Part shown: piece by piece, positions 35,913 through 48,036 of the stretch
How the letters are laid out: the number at the start of each line of letters is the position of its first letter
Position numbering within the stretch: the first letter of the stretch is position 1
From: Abelmoschus esculentus
Lineage: Eukaryota > Streptophyta > Magnoliopsida > Malvales > Malvaceae
Direction: 5' to 3'
DNA: 64,000 nt
Assembly (NCBI GenBank): GCA_035048815.1
Contig: JAUCBN010000017.1
Span: 2,662,936-2,726,935, forward strand
Notes under the pieces: generated by a model
What the model saw: the letters and a program-made list of their open reading frames with translations, nothing else
Told to the model about the DNA's origin: nothing
The model's database searches: none
Program-made: the position numbers and the translations under genes

Positions 35913-37780
35913 AAAATATAAAAATATTTTTAATATGAGACATAAATAGAGAGATAAAAAAGTTCTATTTAAGATGGATCCCTCACCCTTTTAATAGTAA
36001 ATATTTTAAAGTTTTGCTAAATTACTTTTAAACCCTCGTAATTTTTAATGACACTTATATATTAGTAATTTTTATATTTTTCAAGTTTATATTTTTTTTT
36101 TAATTTTTTTTGGTATATTAATCTTAAATAATTTTAATATCATACTGTACATCTCTGATTCGATCATATTTTTAGACTAAGTTATGTATTACGATCATCT
36201 TAAAAAAAATCTCATTAAAGTAGATCAAATCTATTTTTTTTAATAAAAATGGTACTCAAATAATGGAACTTTGAGATATACTAGCTCCAAGATTTTTAGT
36301 TTCCAAACCCATGAAGATTTTACAAAATAAGCTTTATCAAAACACATCATTTACTCTATTCGAATCGCTTTATTTGTACGATATATATATTATTAACTAG
36401 ATAATTTTAAAATATAATATTTGTTTAAAATATTAAAACCTAATTTTAATAAAACATGCTAACAAAATAACTTTAAAATCTGTGGTCGAAACCATCCAAA
36501 TCATTGTTTACCACTACGGACACGGCTTCAACCACATTGAAGAACAAAATCAATAACACTATCTTTTTGCACCAACATATAATAATGGAATTGAGTGACT
36601 CATCCGTTATAAAAGTTAAAAAAAATACCAAGAAAATTAATTAAAGAGAGAGAAAAAAAAACTTAAACCAAGACATAAAAAGGTATATTTATTTGAATAA
36701 TAGAGTTAGAGAAAAAGAAAATAAAATAATACGTGTATTTTAAAAATATTTTAGAGAATAGGCTAAAGGGAACAATGTTTTTCGGACTTCACCACCTGCA
36801 AGTCTATTTACACCGTTGATTTCAGTTTAAACCGACAACGAACATGAATCTCACCACCTACAGATGACAAGGTTCAAAAACACTGTAAATTTTAATTTAT
36901 TTTCTCAAATTTACTGTAAACTCATCTATTTTCCTAAATATAATCTTAAACATTATTCTTCTCCTAATTTTCCCATAAAAAAGGTACATTAATCTTAAAA
37001 TAATCTGAGTTGTCATTGTCTCATTGATGTAATTGTTTGCTGCAGTTGGATCAATGGTCAATGCAGATACTGGACCAATAGTATCATGTATGTTTTTATT
37101 TACCCCCTTCACATCCGTCGTTCTCAGTAACATTTATTTATTATTTTTTATTCAAATCCAATCATATTAAATCTAACTCTAATAAAAAAATAATAATAAT
37201 ACATGAATTATTTTACCTCAGTAGTTAAAGGAACTATTATTCTTTTTGAAAATCACAAGTTCAAGAACCAGTAATATCAGCATAATAATTAAGCGGTCAA
37301 TATTAATAGTTAAGAGTATAGTCTAGAACAAATACTACAATAACTGATTAAAAAAAAGATAATATTTAATAGTTAAGGTATGTATGTGATGTCAAATAGT
37401 TAAAAAAATATAATAAATATTACCATATAATCACACTAATATATTAAAAATAATGTATACTAAACAAATTAATTTCCCCGTAATATTTTTTTACTAATGT
37501 TAAATAACTAGCTTTACCTTCAAATTGGTTTGTTAACCAAAAGAGAAAAGGCTTGATTTAGATGCTTTACGACTTTCAAATAAGTTACCTTTAATGTGAA
37601 TATAAAAAATAACCCCGTATTTATAATACAAGTTTATGTAAAACTAATACAATAGGACGGTAACGGTAACGGGGCGAGATGGGTTGAGTTTTTATATTCC
37701 AACGTGATCCGAAATTTAAATTATTTATATTGATTTGATTTAATCTGATTTAATATAATAAAAATATAATTTAACTTACG
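35913..37780. other. AT-rich intergenic tract
   Basis: No gene. I saw no terminal repeats that pair convincingly. Confidence 0.4.
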
Positions 37781-37784
37781 TAAA

Positions 37785-38095
37785 GTTTGGTGAATAAGGA
37801 ATTTCACACAAAAAATTTTAGAATATAAAGGGTTTAGAGTAAATTTTGAGAGAATACAACAAAATCTAATACAATAGTAAGAACGCGATATCCTCTTGAA
37901 GTTCTCCATTTTTAATAACTTTTTCATCTGAGAAGCCAACTTATTAGCTGAAAAAATGGTTGTGCATCTGAAAAAATTATTAAAAAATGGAGAATAAGAA
38001 GACGTGACGTTCTCCTTTTTGTAATGTAGATTTTATCGTATTTTATTAAAATATACCCTAAACCCTTTATATGCCAAATTTTTTGGGAGGAGTTC
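37785..38095. mobile_element. ~310-bp foldback MITE
   Basis: ATAAAGGGTTTAGAGTAAATTT (about 37826-37847), AGAATACAACAAAATCTAAT and GTTCTCCATTTTTAATAA on the left pair with TATACCCTAAACCCTTTAT, AATGTAGATTTTATCGTATT and TTATTAAAAAATGGAGAA on the right. Exact termini and target duplication not resolved. Confidence 0.55.
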
Positions 38096-38389
38096 TTTAT
38101 ATGCCGAAAGTTGTCTTAACTTTGACTCAAATTTAATATATTAATATAAAAATTAATTAAATATATAAGATAATCTGAACATATCGAATCGAGTTGAATC
38201 GAAACCAACGCTTTTCATCCCTATTTCTAATTTCTTTCATATTTTAACCTCTCTTCTTTAAATATAATATATATGTCATTTCTTTTTGATTTTATGCGTT
38301 GTATTTGCTATTAGCCATGGCCGCTGATTTATCATGCTTGATTAACTGGCTAAAAATTATTTGTTTTTTATATTCTTTCTATATCCTTT

Positions 38390-38625
38390 TGAAAAAAAAA
38401 AAATAAATTTTAAATGCTAACTCTTATTTTTTATATTTTAAATCCTAAAAATATATCCTACTCTTAATTCCTTAAACACTAAAAATACACTGTACTCCTA
38501 ATTTCCTAAACCCTAACCACAACCCGTAACCTTAAAACCAAAACTCTAAACCTTAAACCCTCTAATTTAAAATGAAGACATAAAAGAAGATATAAAAAAG
38601 AGATAGATGATTTCCACCCTGATTA
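38390..38625. repeat. CCCTAAA-type interspersed repeat, homologous to 15835-16060
   Basis: The same order of features as the first copy: imperfect CCCTAAA units, TTTCCTAAACCCTAACCA, CCCTCTAATTT, then AGAGATAGATGATTTCCACCCT at the end. Confidence 0.6.
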
Positions 38626-38742
38626 AATATGTATATGATGTATGTATCCGGAATCATTTTCGAGAATTTTGAGAGTTTTCTTTTGTTCTCTAAGCTATCT
38701 ACCGGAGCAAGTTTAATGATAATTTTAAGTTTAATAATAATT

Positions 38743-39349
38743 AGGTATAAAGATGATTTTAACCCTTAACATTTAAAATTTTTATTATTTTGGTCGGTAT
38801 TTTTTTTTGATAAATTTAAGCCTTAACCTATATCTTTTTGACAAATAACTTATTTTTTAACTACCATGAAATTGGACCGTTAAAAATTTAAGGATAATGA
38901 CATGTCATATGCATATGATAATATATTTTAAATGATATAGCATATAACCTATCAAATATATATATATGAAATATAATTTTATTTCAATATAAAATATAAA
39001 ATAATTAAAATTCAAATAAAATATTAAAAAATAATTAATTCTAAAATAAAATGCTACCAAACATTCTCAAACCTAACTACGATAGAATCAAAATCCTATC
39101 TTAAAAAATATGAACACAATTCGAAATTAATTAATTTTTAAGATAGGATTTTGATTTTATCGTAGTAAGGATTGAGAATGTTTAGTAGCATTTTATTTTA
39201 GAATTAGTTAATTTTTTAATATTTTATTTGAATTTTAATTATTTTATATTTTATATTAGAATAAAATTATATTTCATATATATATATTTGATAGGTTAGA
39301 TGTCATGTTGTTTAAAATATATTATCATATGCATATGATGTATCATCAT
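38743..39349. mobile_element. Foldback MITE, copy 2, right end cut off by the Athila element
   Basis: It begins AGGTATAAAGATGATTTTAA like copy 1 (27759) and follows it through the central palindrome (39060-39190) up to TGATGTATCATCAT, where the Athila LTR starts. The last ~170 bases of the right arm are absent here. They would lie beyond the Athila 3' end, outside the window, if not lost. Confidence 0.85.
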
Positions 39350-40668
39350 TGATAAGTGTTCAACTCACAATCACTTTCTACACTTTTCATGGGCATTAAT
39401 CATCAATTCTACACCTACTTGAACCAATGCATATACTTAATATGATATATTTAGGGATTATGCTATTAAAAATAATATTTATAGAAAATGCATACTTTAC
39501 TGTATTTTTATGTCTGTGTAGGAAAAATTATTGTCGCGGCAGTAAACTGTGGCCGAGGCAGGACCTAATGCCGAGGCAGCAGAGGACAAGTAGCAATATG
39601 GTGGGCAAGCTGAGGAAAACAATGAGGAGAACGTTGTTGGACAAGAAGCCAAAGATCGGAGCTGAATAGTCTGAAGAAAGCCCAAAGGCAAGGCCACGCG
39701 GGAAAGCCTTCTAGAAGAATTAAACTTGAAAATATTTGACCTATGTACATGACTTGTTCCCTACTCTAAGTTGTATTCTACTTAGGAAAGGTTTGCCCTA
39801 GGCCAAGCCTATATAAGGCATAGTCGTCCAAGGAAAGAAGACACACATTATCATAGCTTAGAATATAAAATTAGCTTTAGTTTTTCTTTTCTACATTATG
39901 TTCTAGTTTTGTTTAGGCTTAGGTGAAGGTTGTAAAGTATTAGTGTGAGGAAGTCAAACTTTGTTTCTTGTTTCTAATGCAATAAAATATCAAAGTTTTC
40001 TTATTCTTTGTCATTCCTTGTTCTTATATTCAAGCTCGGGAGAGAAGTTTATAAGTCATCTATTTATCTAATATCGGGAGGGTTAGATTCACGAAAAGAA
40101 TAAGTACGATGTTTCTGTCATGGAACACTAACTCGGCCTAGGGATAGGTTTAGAGTTTCAGCGGCTAATAAAAGTGTGGGATTGGTTGGTGATTATAATT
40201 GATTCACGCCGGGAGGTATCATCAAGGACTGGTCATCAACAGTACTTCGACTTAGGGATAAGCGGAGTCATCTAAGGATACTTTGCCGAACTTTGGTAAA
40301 GTCTGCCCAAGAGCAAGGGATTGTCGCGGAAGACGAGTATCTTCACTGTCGAGACAATAATTTGTAGTCCTGCTGTGGCAGTGTTGTACAATTGCATTGA
40401 ACAAAAACGAGTTGATCAAATCCACTATACAACACAACTGGATCCTAGCCACCTTCCTTATCTTATTTTACCTTTATTTAGTTTTTATTATTTAGATAAA
40501 TCACTACCCCAATTCACTTGTGTTCTTATTTTCCTTTATAAAGCAAGAAGATTAAAAGAAGCATATTAAGTATACCAATCCCTGAGGAGACGATACTTGA
40601 TACTTATCACTTTATCACTTGACGACGTGTTCACTTGCACAAAAATTGCACATATCTAGCACGCATCA
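39350..40668 (+). repeat. Athila 5' LTR (1,319 bp)
   Basis: TGATAAGTGTTC to CTAGCACGCATCA. It holds a TATA box GCCTATATAAGGC at 39806-39818. Several open frames inside the LTR are not genes. Confidence 0.85.
39808..39816 (+). promoter_or_regulatory. LTR TATA box
   Basis: CTATATAAG in CAAGCCTATATAAGGCAT, followed by a pyrimidine-rich stretch. The likely core promoter for the Athila genomic transcript. Confidence 0.6.
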
Positions 40669-40674
40669 AGTTTT

Positions 40675-40692
40675 TGGCGCCGTTGCCGAGGA
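40675..40692 (+). other. Athila primer-binding site
   Basis: TGGCGCCGTTGCCGAGGA, six bases after the LTR end, matches the standard Athila primer-binding site (complement of a tRNA 3' end, usually described as tRNA-Asp). Confidence 0.85.
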
Positions 40693-40778
40693 TTGACAAC
40701 TAAATTTTGTTTTCTTTATTTTCTTGCTTTTAGTTATTTTATTTTTAATTTTTATTTTACTTGGTTTATTTTTGGTGT

Positions 40779-43365
40779 ATGACCAGGGTCAACCCTACCA
40801 ATCCTTTGTACGCGTTAGATCCAAAAATCGAACGTACCTATCAAGGATTGAGGAGATAGATCCAAGGAGTCATGGCAGTAAATCAAGAAAATCAAAACTT
40901 ACCTGCCGGCAATGGAGGCCTTCCACAACCACCTCTGCCGCGACAGTTAACTGTCAGAGACTTCCTAGAGGAAGATTTAAGTGGACTAAATCCTAGAGTC
41001 GTTACACCCGAAATAGAAGCAATCCACTTTGAGCTAAAACCGTCATGATCAATATGCTAAACACTATTGGACAATTTGGTGGGTCAATGACAAAAGATGC
41101 CAGGCAACATCTTAAGTCATTCATGGAAGTTTGAAACTCATTCAAGATTCAAGGAGTCTATGAATATGTCTTGAGATTGAAGTTGTTCCCCTATTCACTG
41201 CGGGATAGGGCAAAAACCTGGCTAAACAGCATCCGGCAGGATCAATAGGATCTTGGAGTGAACTATGCCGAGATTTCATTATGCGCTTTAATCCTGCAAA
41301 TTTATATGCAAGAATTCGTAATGAGATTACTTCTTTTCGACAGGTTGATGACGAACCTATATACGAGGCATTAGAGCGCTATAGAGAGTTACTGCACAAG
41401 TTCCCATTGCATGGATTTTCACTATGGACACAAGTGACCATGTTCTACAATGCCACAAATGCCCCGACAAGGATGATGTTAGATACCTCGGTAAATGGAA
41501 TACTCCTATATAAAGCACCTGAGGAAGCTATTGAGATACTGAATAAACTCGTAAAGAACGATTATCAATTTCCTACATCTAGGCGAGGAGGAGTAAGACG
41601 CCAAGCCACAATGAATGAATTAGAAACATCAACTTTAGTGGCATCACAATTAGCTTCTCTTACTAAAATGGTGGAGAGCATGCAACTACAACAGAATACC
41701 CATGAGGTCAAAGCCATTGATTCTTACTGCAATTTATGTGGAGGTAACCACAATTCTTTTGAGTGTATAAATCAAGAGGCCAACATGTATGTTGGAAATT
41801 ACAATAGAAATAATATGATGTCCAACACATACAACCCCTCATGGAAGAGGCATCTAAACTTTTCATGGTGCAATCCAAACAATGCCTTGAATCCAACTAC
41901 TCAACCACCAGGATTCCAGCAACAAATGCAACCTTTGCCGTAGCAGCAAGTTTAGCAACCTTTGCCGTAGCAGCAGCTGCATCAGCAACAGCCTATGAGT
42001 TCTCTGGAAAATTCTCTGAAAGCATTCATAATGAAAACCGAATCCTACATGGCAGAGAACAGTAACTTCATAAAAAGAACAGATGCATTCATCAAAAGAA
42101 CTGAGATGAGGTTACAAAACCAAGAGGCTGCTATTAAGGCACTAAAAAACCAGGTTGGACAGTTTTCCCAAAACATCAATACTAGACCACAATGAGGATT
42201 ACCTAGCAATACTGAAGTTGCTAAGGTAATGGGCCATGAACAGTGCAAAGCAATCACTACCAGGAATGGTTTACAGCTGAAAGAAAAGGTAGAAAGCTCA
42301 GCAGCCAAACTCTCATCAACATAACCAGAAAAAGAGAACTTGGATGCTGAACAAACTGAAAACACTGCCCCAGCAAAGAGCTCGGCAGTACCTGAACAAG
42401 CTTTCGAGACAGCGACAGACATAGTGATTCCAGGTATTAAATTTCAAACCAAAGAAACCTTGAAAGAGATGAGACCGCCACCATCTTTCCCACAAAGGTT
42501 GAAAAAGCAAAAACAAGACCATTAATTTAAGAAATTTCTTGATATTTTAAAGCAAGTTCACATTAAATTACCCTTTGTAGAGGCAATTGAACAAATGTCT
42601 AATTATGCTAAGTTCTTGAAAGACATTGTGTCTAAGAGAAAAAGGCTAGGTGAGTTTGAAATAATGGCTGCTACAAAAGGATATATGACAATGCTACACA
42701 ACCGCATGCAACCAAAATTGAAGGATCCTGGATGCTTTACAATACCTTGTGCAATTGGTAACCACTATGAAGGTAAGGCCCTACGCGACCTTGGAGCAAG
42801 CATCAATCTAATGCCCAAGTCTGTCTTTCAAAAGCTTGGAATTGGAAGGGCAAAACCCATTACTGTGATGCTCCAACTTTCGGATCGATCATACGTACAA
42901 CCCGAAGAAAAAATCGAGGACACACTGGTAAGAGTAAATAAATTTATTTTTCCTATTGACTTTCTTGTCCTTGATTGTGAAGCAGATGATAATGCACCGA
43001 TCATCCTTGGGAGACCTTTCCTTGCCACTGGAAGAACATTAATTAATGTGGAAAAATGAGAGTTAACTATGAGGGTTAATGACCAACAAGTTAAACTCAA
43101 TGTCTTCCATAATCTGAAAAGGTATAATGATGCAGAAGAATGCAAAGCCCTTCACACCACAGATGCAGACACAAAGGTATCCTACTTCAACAGCCACTGC
43201 CTAGGCAGCATACTCGACAGAAAATTAGATATTTGTTATGGTAGAATTTTTGGTAGGAAAATTAAGGCAGATGTGAAGGAACCCAACAACACAACATACT
43301 GTACGGACAAACAGGATGCAGTGAAGATTAGAATAATAAGGGATGAACTTAAAGCCAATGGCTAA
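40779..43365 (+). pseudogene. Athila gag-protease, broken; no RT/RNase H/integrase
   Basis: ATG at 40779 (MTRVNPTNPLYALD). There is a stop near 40857 and one frameshift near 41230-41280. After that a single frame runs to 43365 with several stops. The gag core reads FNPANLYARIRNEITSFRQ (41284) through KNDYQFPTSRRG, the zinc knuckle CNLCGGNHNSFEC lies near 41731, then a Q/P-rich stretch and SWCNPNNAL. A coiled-coil-like segment (41995-42195) precedes the protease: GFEIMAATK-like lead, ALRDLGASINLMP at 42778 with the D(L)GAS catalytic motif, and ILGRPFLATG at 43003. All are typical of Athila. After the protease (43230-43365) the text is not RT, so about 3 kb of pol is missing relative to a complete Athila. 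Confidence 0.88.
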
Positions 43366-43369
43366 CACT

Positions 43370-43755
43370 TGAAGAAAAACTCTGGCCAACAAGAGATAAT
43401 CAGATTGGGAGTTGCATTCACATGTACTCCACCAGTGACATAATCTCTCCCCTTCTACATTTATTATTATATTAGAATTAGTTTAGTTTAGATTTACTTA
43501 CTATAATTATTTTTGTCTTTAATTAATTTTCTTGTTTTTGCTTAATTTTTTAGGATAATAAGCAAGAATAAAGGAGAAATAGTTCACAGTAGGAATACTG
43601 TCGAGGTAGTAAATAGTGTCAGAAGCCGTAACAGTCCCAACGGGTAGAAACAGTATAACGGTTATCTGTCGAAATTCCCGCCACGACAGTAAATGCAAAT
43701 GGAAGTAAAAGTTAAACGACTACAAAACGGCTAGTGGATTAAAATGGTCACACTA
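43370..43755 (+). other. Spacer between truncated pol region and ORF3
   Basis: Non-coding. It contains several CTGTCGA(G/A)-type motifs and an A/C-rich region before the internal TATA box. Confidence 0.5.
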
Positions 43756-43757
43756 TC

Positions 43758-43766
43758 GAGGCCTAT
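43758..43766 (+). promoter_or_regulatory. Internal TATA box upstream of ORF3
   Basis: GAGGCCTATATAAGCAATCT shares the core CCTATATAAG with the LTR TATA box. A CT-rich leader (CTCTCCCTCTTG) follows at the distance expected for transcription starts, 20-30 bases before the ORF3 frame opens. Function as a second promoter is inferred. Confidence 0.5.
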
Positions 43767-43784
43767 ATAAGCAATCTCTCCCTC

Positions 43785-45449
43785 TTGAACTATTCACTCT
43801 TGCATTCTTGTTATCTTTACTTCTTTGCTAATCTTGCTCTCATAATACTCTGCCTACTTACCTTCTTGCAATTTTCAGTAACTCTTCAAGAAATTCTCCA
43901 AGAACATCAACTCTCACAACACTCACTCAAGGCCACCTACAAACGCTTTGCCCCAATAACTGTTGAAGACCAATTCAACAGACTGATCATTGCTCGACAA
44001 TTATGGGAGGAACAAGGGTTCCAACATTTAGAAGAAGATTCCGGCATCGAACACTATTTGTTCGACGAGATAAAATATCAAGAATGAGAGATTTTCTGCC
44101 TACAACCTCCCCAGGCCAATGCCACCATCGTGCGAGAATTCTATGCACACGGGCCAAGCAAGGACTCTCTCTTTGTCCACTACCGAGGCAGATCTATCAC
44201 GCTCGATGCCGATATAATCAACGACTTCTATGACCTTTTTCTTATACGTGATATCCATGCCGAATTTATGGAGGATATCACCACTCAAGACTACGAGCTG
44301 ATAAAGGATGACCTCTGCTATGACAATACCCCATGGGAGACCGGTGCCCATAAAGGATCCGTAGCAAGGCAAAGTTTAAAACCCGAGGCCAAACTTTGGA
44401 ACACTTTTGTAAAGAGACGCCCCATCCTAACCTCCCATAATAGCACGGTGGACCGAAGGAGATTGGTGCTCATACAATCGATCATCAACAAAAGGAGCAT
44501 CAACATTGGAGAAATTATTTTGCCAGAAATTCATGAATGCGGTAAAAAGAATAAAGATCCTTTGTATTTCCCTTCTTTAATCACTGGTTTTTGTAATGCT
44601 GCAGGTGTACCCACTGCCGAGACAGATGAATTCACACCCCAAAGAAAAGGATGGACTAGAGAATTCTGTAACAAGATCATACAAATTAAGCAGGCAGAAC
44701 CAGTCCAGGCAACTCCATAACAGTTCACTATTGACACTATTTTCGGGGCCCAGTACACGGTAAAAATGCCTGATACTGCCCATACCATTGCCGTAGCAGA
44801 CCTATACTAGGAGATTCTACAAAGGATGACAACCATGGATCTTAGGAAACAGAGATACATGGAGTATCAAAGAGACTTCAACAGCACACTTGCTCAAATG
44901 ATGCTCCACAACTTTCTATACCAAGGGGTGCAATTTCCAGAATTTCCCACAAACATGTTCATAACAACTGCACCCTACATAGAGATAATACCAGCTCTAG
45001 GAGGACAGAGAACATTCTTCCCTGCAGGCCCTCAGTAACAGTTTCACGTTGTTGGCCCATCTAGGGCAGTAGATTCTACCGCGGCATCATCTACCAGCAG
45101 AAGACCTTCCAAGAGGAGGGCAGTCTTCAGCACTCCCCCAAGATCCCCAATCATCATGGAAAGTCTATCAGCTGATATAGATGCCTATGTAAACCAAATC
45201 TCAGATGCTTCCGGGCTAACAATTCACCATGTCGAGGCAGATCCAGAAAACGATAGAGGGACTGATATTATAGAGACCGAAGATGAAGAAGAAGAAGAGG
45301 TGAATGCTCTCATACAACGAACAACACCCACAAGAGTCCAGCCACCAAGATAAGCAAAGACCCAACCATCGCCATCACCAAGGACGCAGCGATCAGTAGC
45401 TAGATCCAGAAAATTAATTGTGGAGGATAGCTCTTCGGATTCTTTATAA
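43785..45449 (+). pseudogene. Athila env-like ORF3 with putative plant transposon protein domain
   Basis: One frame from 43785 to 45449 (about 550 codons) is interrupted only by stops at 44085, 44718, 44808, 45036 and 45351; each fits C-to-T or G-to-A change of CAA, CAG, CGA or TGG. The N-terminus has a hydrophobic stretch (residues about 5-30, LYFFANLALIILCLL). The middle holds the 'putative plant transposon protein' domain (VREFYAHGP, VHYRGRSITLD, NTFVKRRPILTSHNSTVD, LPEIHECGKK; about 44118-44680). The C-terminus is Ser/Arg- and acid-rich (EDEEEEEV). Athila elements carry such an extra frame, often called env-like; its role is not established. The domain is also found scattered in plant genomes as transposon-derived proteins. 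Confidence 0.82.
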
Positions 45450-45545
45450 TTTTATGTTGCTTTTATAATTGCATGTTTCCTTTTTATATTTTGTTACCTA
45501 CTACTTGCCCCTAACTTAAGCATTGAGGATAATGCTTGGTTTGAG

Positions 45546-45560
45546 TTTGGGGGTGTAAAG
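45546..45560 (+). other. Athila polypurine tract
   Basis: TTTGGGGGTGTAAAG, the standard Athila tract preceding the 3' LTR. The next bases belong to the Tat-like insertion. Confidence 0.8.
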
Positions 45561-47894
45561 TTGTCGCGACCATTTTAAAACCGGAATGTGTAAAAAATAG
45601 CCTGGATGATGAATTTTTTTAAAAAATCGATTTAATTGCTTTTAAATATGAAAAATAAAATTTTATTGAAAACATTTAAATTTTAAAATTAATTTAGAGT
45701 CGCCACCGGCCACTTTGGTAGGCCAGACACCATAAAATAAACTAGAGATTCATTAAAAATATTTGGGTTCGGGAGTCGGTTACGTGTAAGAACGACCCTT
45801 ACAAGCTCCCGAAATCGGTACTTTATTAATTAAACGTGGCATTTCGGTATTTCGAATAACAATATTAATTTAACCCGTCATTGGCAAATAAATATCGTTC
45901 AAATAGGAATATCCTTTTGGATAAAAAAGTACATTTCTTCTAAATACGAGCCTTGAATAAGACGTCCTATAATAGAAAACCTTAACTCGTACTTAAGGAA
46001 ATATAAATTCTGACCCAAAAGGTTTAATATGCATGACCAATTATTATCTGGTTCAATTTAAGTTCTAACCTACAAGGCTTCATTAATTGAATATTTAAAA
46101 TCCTATTAAATTATTAATTTACCAAGTGTATTATGATAACATCCGAATAATCGGGCACTATCATCTAGACATCGAATAAATTAATAATTACTAATGATGT
46201 TTTTAGTTTTGCCTAATTAATTTTATTTAAGTCTAATCCTAAATTATTTACCATTTTTTACGTTTCGATGACACGCCGAATACGATACCAAAGTACACTA
46301 TTGGCCAACATAATGTTATATCAAAATACTGACCACTTAATGTATCCGAGATATGTGATTAGAATGTCATTGTTACTAAATTATCTCCCTATTTAATTTA
46401 TTATTTAATTAAAATGACTAATCCTAAAAAAAGGCTCTAATTTAATTAATCTACGTGAAAATTAAGTGTCACCCTAAACAAAATATTCTATATGGTTTTA
46501 AAATATACACATAAATAAATAAATTAAATAAATACATTAATTAAAAGACAAAGGGTCGAATTAATTTTCATTAAAAGCGACTAAACAACATTATCTAATA
46601 TCATAATAATATATGGATTAAAAATATGAAGAAATAAAGGATTCAGTCGAATTCTTACCTTCGAAGCGTGCTTTTAATGCTTGAATGGAAGTCCGATAAA
46701 ATTCCGGTTAAATTTCGGTGCTCCAAAAATTTGCTAGGTTCACAAACGACCATATTTCCAAGGTAAATGCATGAAAAATTCTGATCCCGCATTCTTTCAC
46801 CGTACTACCACTTTCTCCGAGAACCAAACCTTTGCGTGAAGGCTAATTTCTCCTATTTTAAGGTTAAGTCCTTTGAACCGACACCAATGTTGAAGGCCCT
46901 TGTTGCCATTGAAAAAGTCCCCCAAATTTGAAGACCATAAAACAAATAAAAAAAATAAAGCAATCATTACTCCATGATATCTGTCAACACGAATTTGAAA
47001 ATAAATAATAAAATATAAATAATAAATAAAATTATAATTATATAAAATATATATAAAAAAAATTAAAAATCGTGAAAACATAGAAAACAAAAACGTGGGG
47101 GAGTCTTTTTCGGTTTGTGGAGGATCAGATCAGGTTGTTAGGAGTTGAGTTTTTATTAGGATTAGATAGGGCCGAGAGATTCTAGGGATGGTGTTTGTTT
47201 AGAGTTAGGATTCTGATTTGAATCCCTTTAAAAGGGATTTAATCGGGCAGTGAAGGAAAAAAGATCTGAAGTTGGAATCGAGACTGGAAACCGGTGATAG
47301 AAGCTTGAATCGGAGCGGTTTGCAAAGGTAAGACTATCGATTTCCGATTGTCTCTCGTTTTTCAGTTTAGATGTTTGTTTTAGTAGTTTGATTTTGGTCA
47401 GGTAGTTTTAGGGGGTTTAGGAGTTGCTGATCGGATTTTGGGATTTTTTTAGATGTTTTTAGCCTTTTTAGGGTTTCCAACGGCTTTGCCGGCGTCGGAA
47501 ATGACCGCCAAAGACTTTTGGGCGACAGTCGGCGTGATTTGAGGCGGTCGGCGAACAGGCTGGAGCGGTACCGGACGGTGGCAGGATGGATCGAGGGGCG
47601 GAACTCGTGACGGTGGGGAGCCGTGTTCATCCTGTTCATGATGAACACGGATGGACATCATCCTAAATATCCTATTTGATCTGAAATTTGCATGTGATCT
47701 GGGTTTTTGAGTGTTTGCTTCAGAGAATCCTTTGGGCCACTGAGTTGAGCTGAGTTGGTCTCGGTGCAAATGGCCGAGCCAACTCGGCGTAAGGAGGTTT
47801 TGTCATGGGATGAAACGGCATCGTTTTAGCAACCGGGTCGAGCGGGTCGGGTCCGAGTTAACCCGAATCCGTGTCTTTCTAATTAAAGAGGGTA

Positions 47895-48020
47895 ATTTGC
47901 TTTCTAGGTCCCCCTAGGTTTAAGTAGTTTTGCAATTAGGTCCCTAGAATCCCCACTTAGGTCCCTAAAACTTTAGCTTTCCCTCAATTAGGTCCCTAAA
48001 CCTCTAATTAGGCCCCTAGA
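47895..48020 (+). repeat. AATTAGGTCCCTA repeats
   Basis: About six units of (CAATT)AGGTCCCTA(G/A)A spaced 20-30 bases, leading into the 150-bp array. Confidence 0.6.
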
Positions 48021-48036
48021 ATTAAAATTAATCAAT

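Larger units (their letters stand above)
39350..45561 (+). mobile_element. Athila-type Ty3/gypsy retrotransposon, pol-deleted, 3' LTR not in window
   Basis: 5' LTR 39350-40668, Athila primer-binding site at 40675, gag and protease, no RT/RNase H/integrase, the env-like ORF3 and a polypurine tract TTTGGGGGTGTAAAG (45546-45560). A minus-strand Tat-like LTR begins at 45562, at or within a base or two of where the Athila 3' LTR should start. The LTR start is set by TGATAAGTG just after the interrupted MITE. Confidence 0.9.

Noticed and set aside
39427..40569. Several frames of 60-82 codons
   Set aside because: They fall in the Athila 5' LTR, are short and on both strands, without domains.
44003..44233. 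76-codon frame in the ORF3 region
   Set aside because: Shadow of ORF3 in another frame; the domain reads in the 43785 frame.
47367..47769. Minus-strand frames of 93 and 106 codons in a GC-rich block
   Set aside because: Inside an LTR, no recognisable domain, and frames overlap each other; probably composition-driven.
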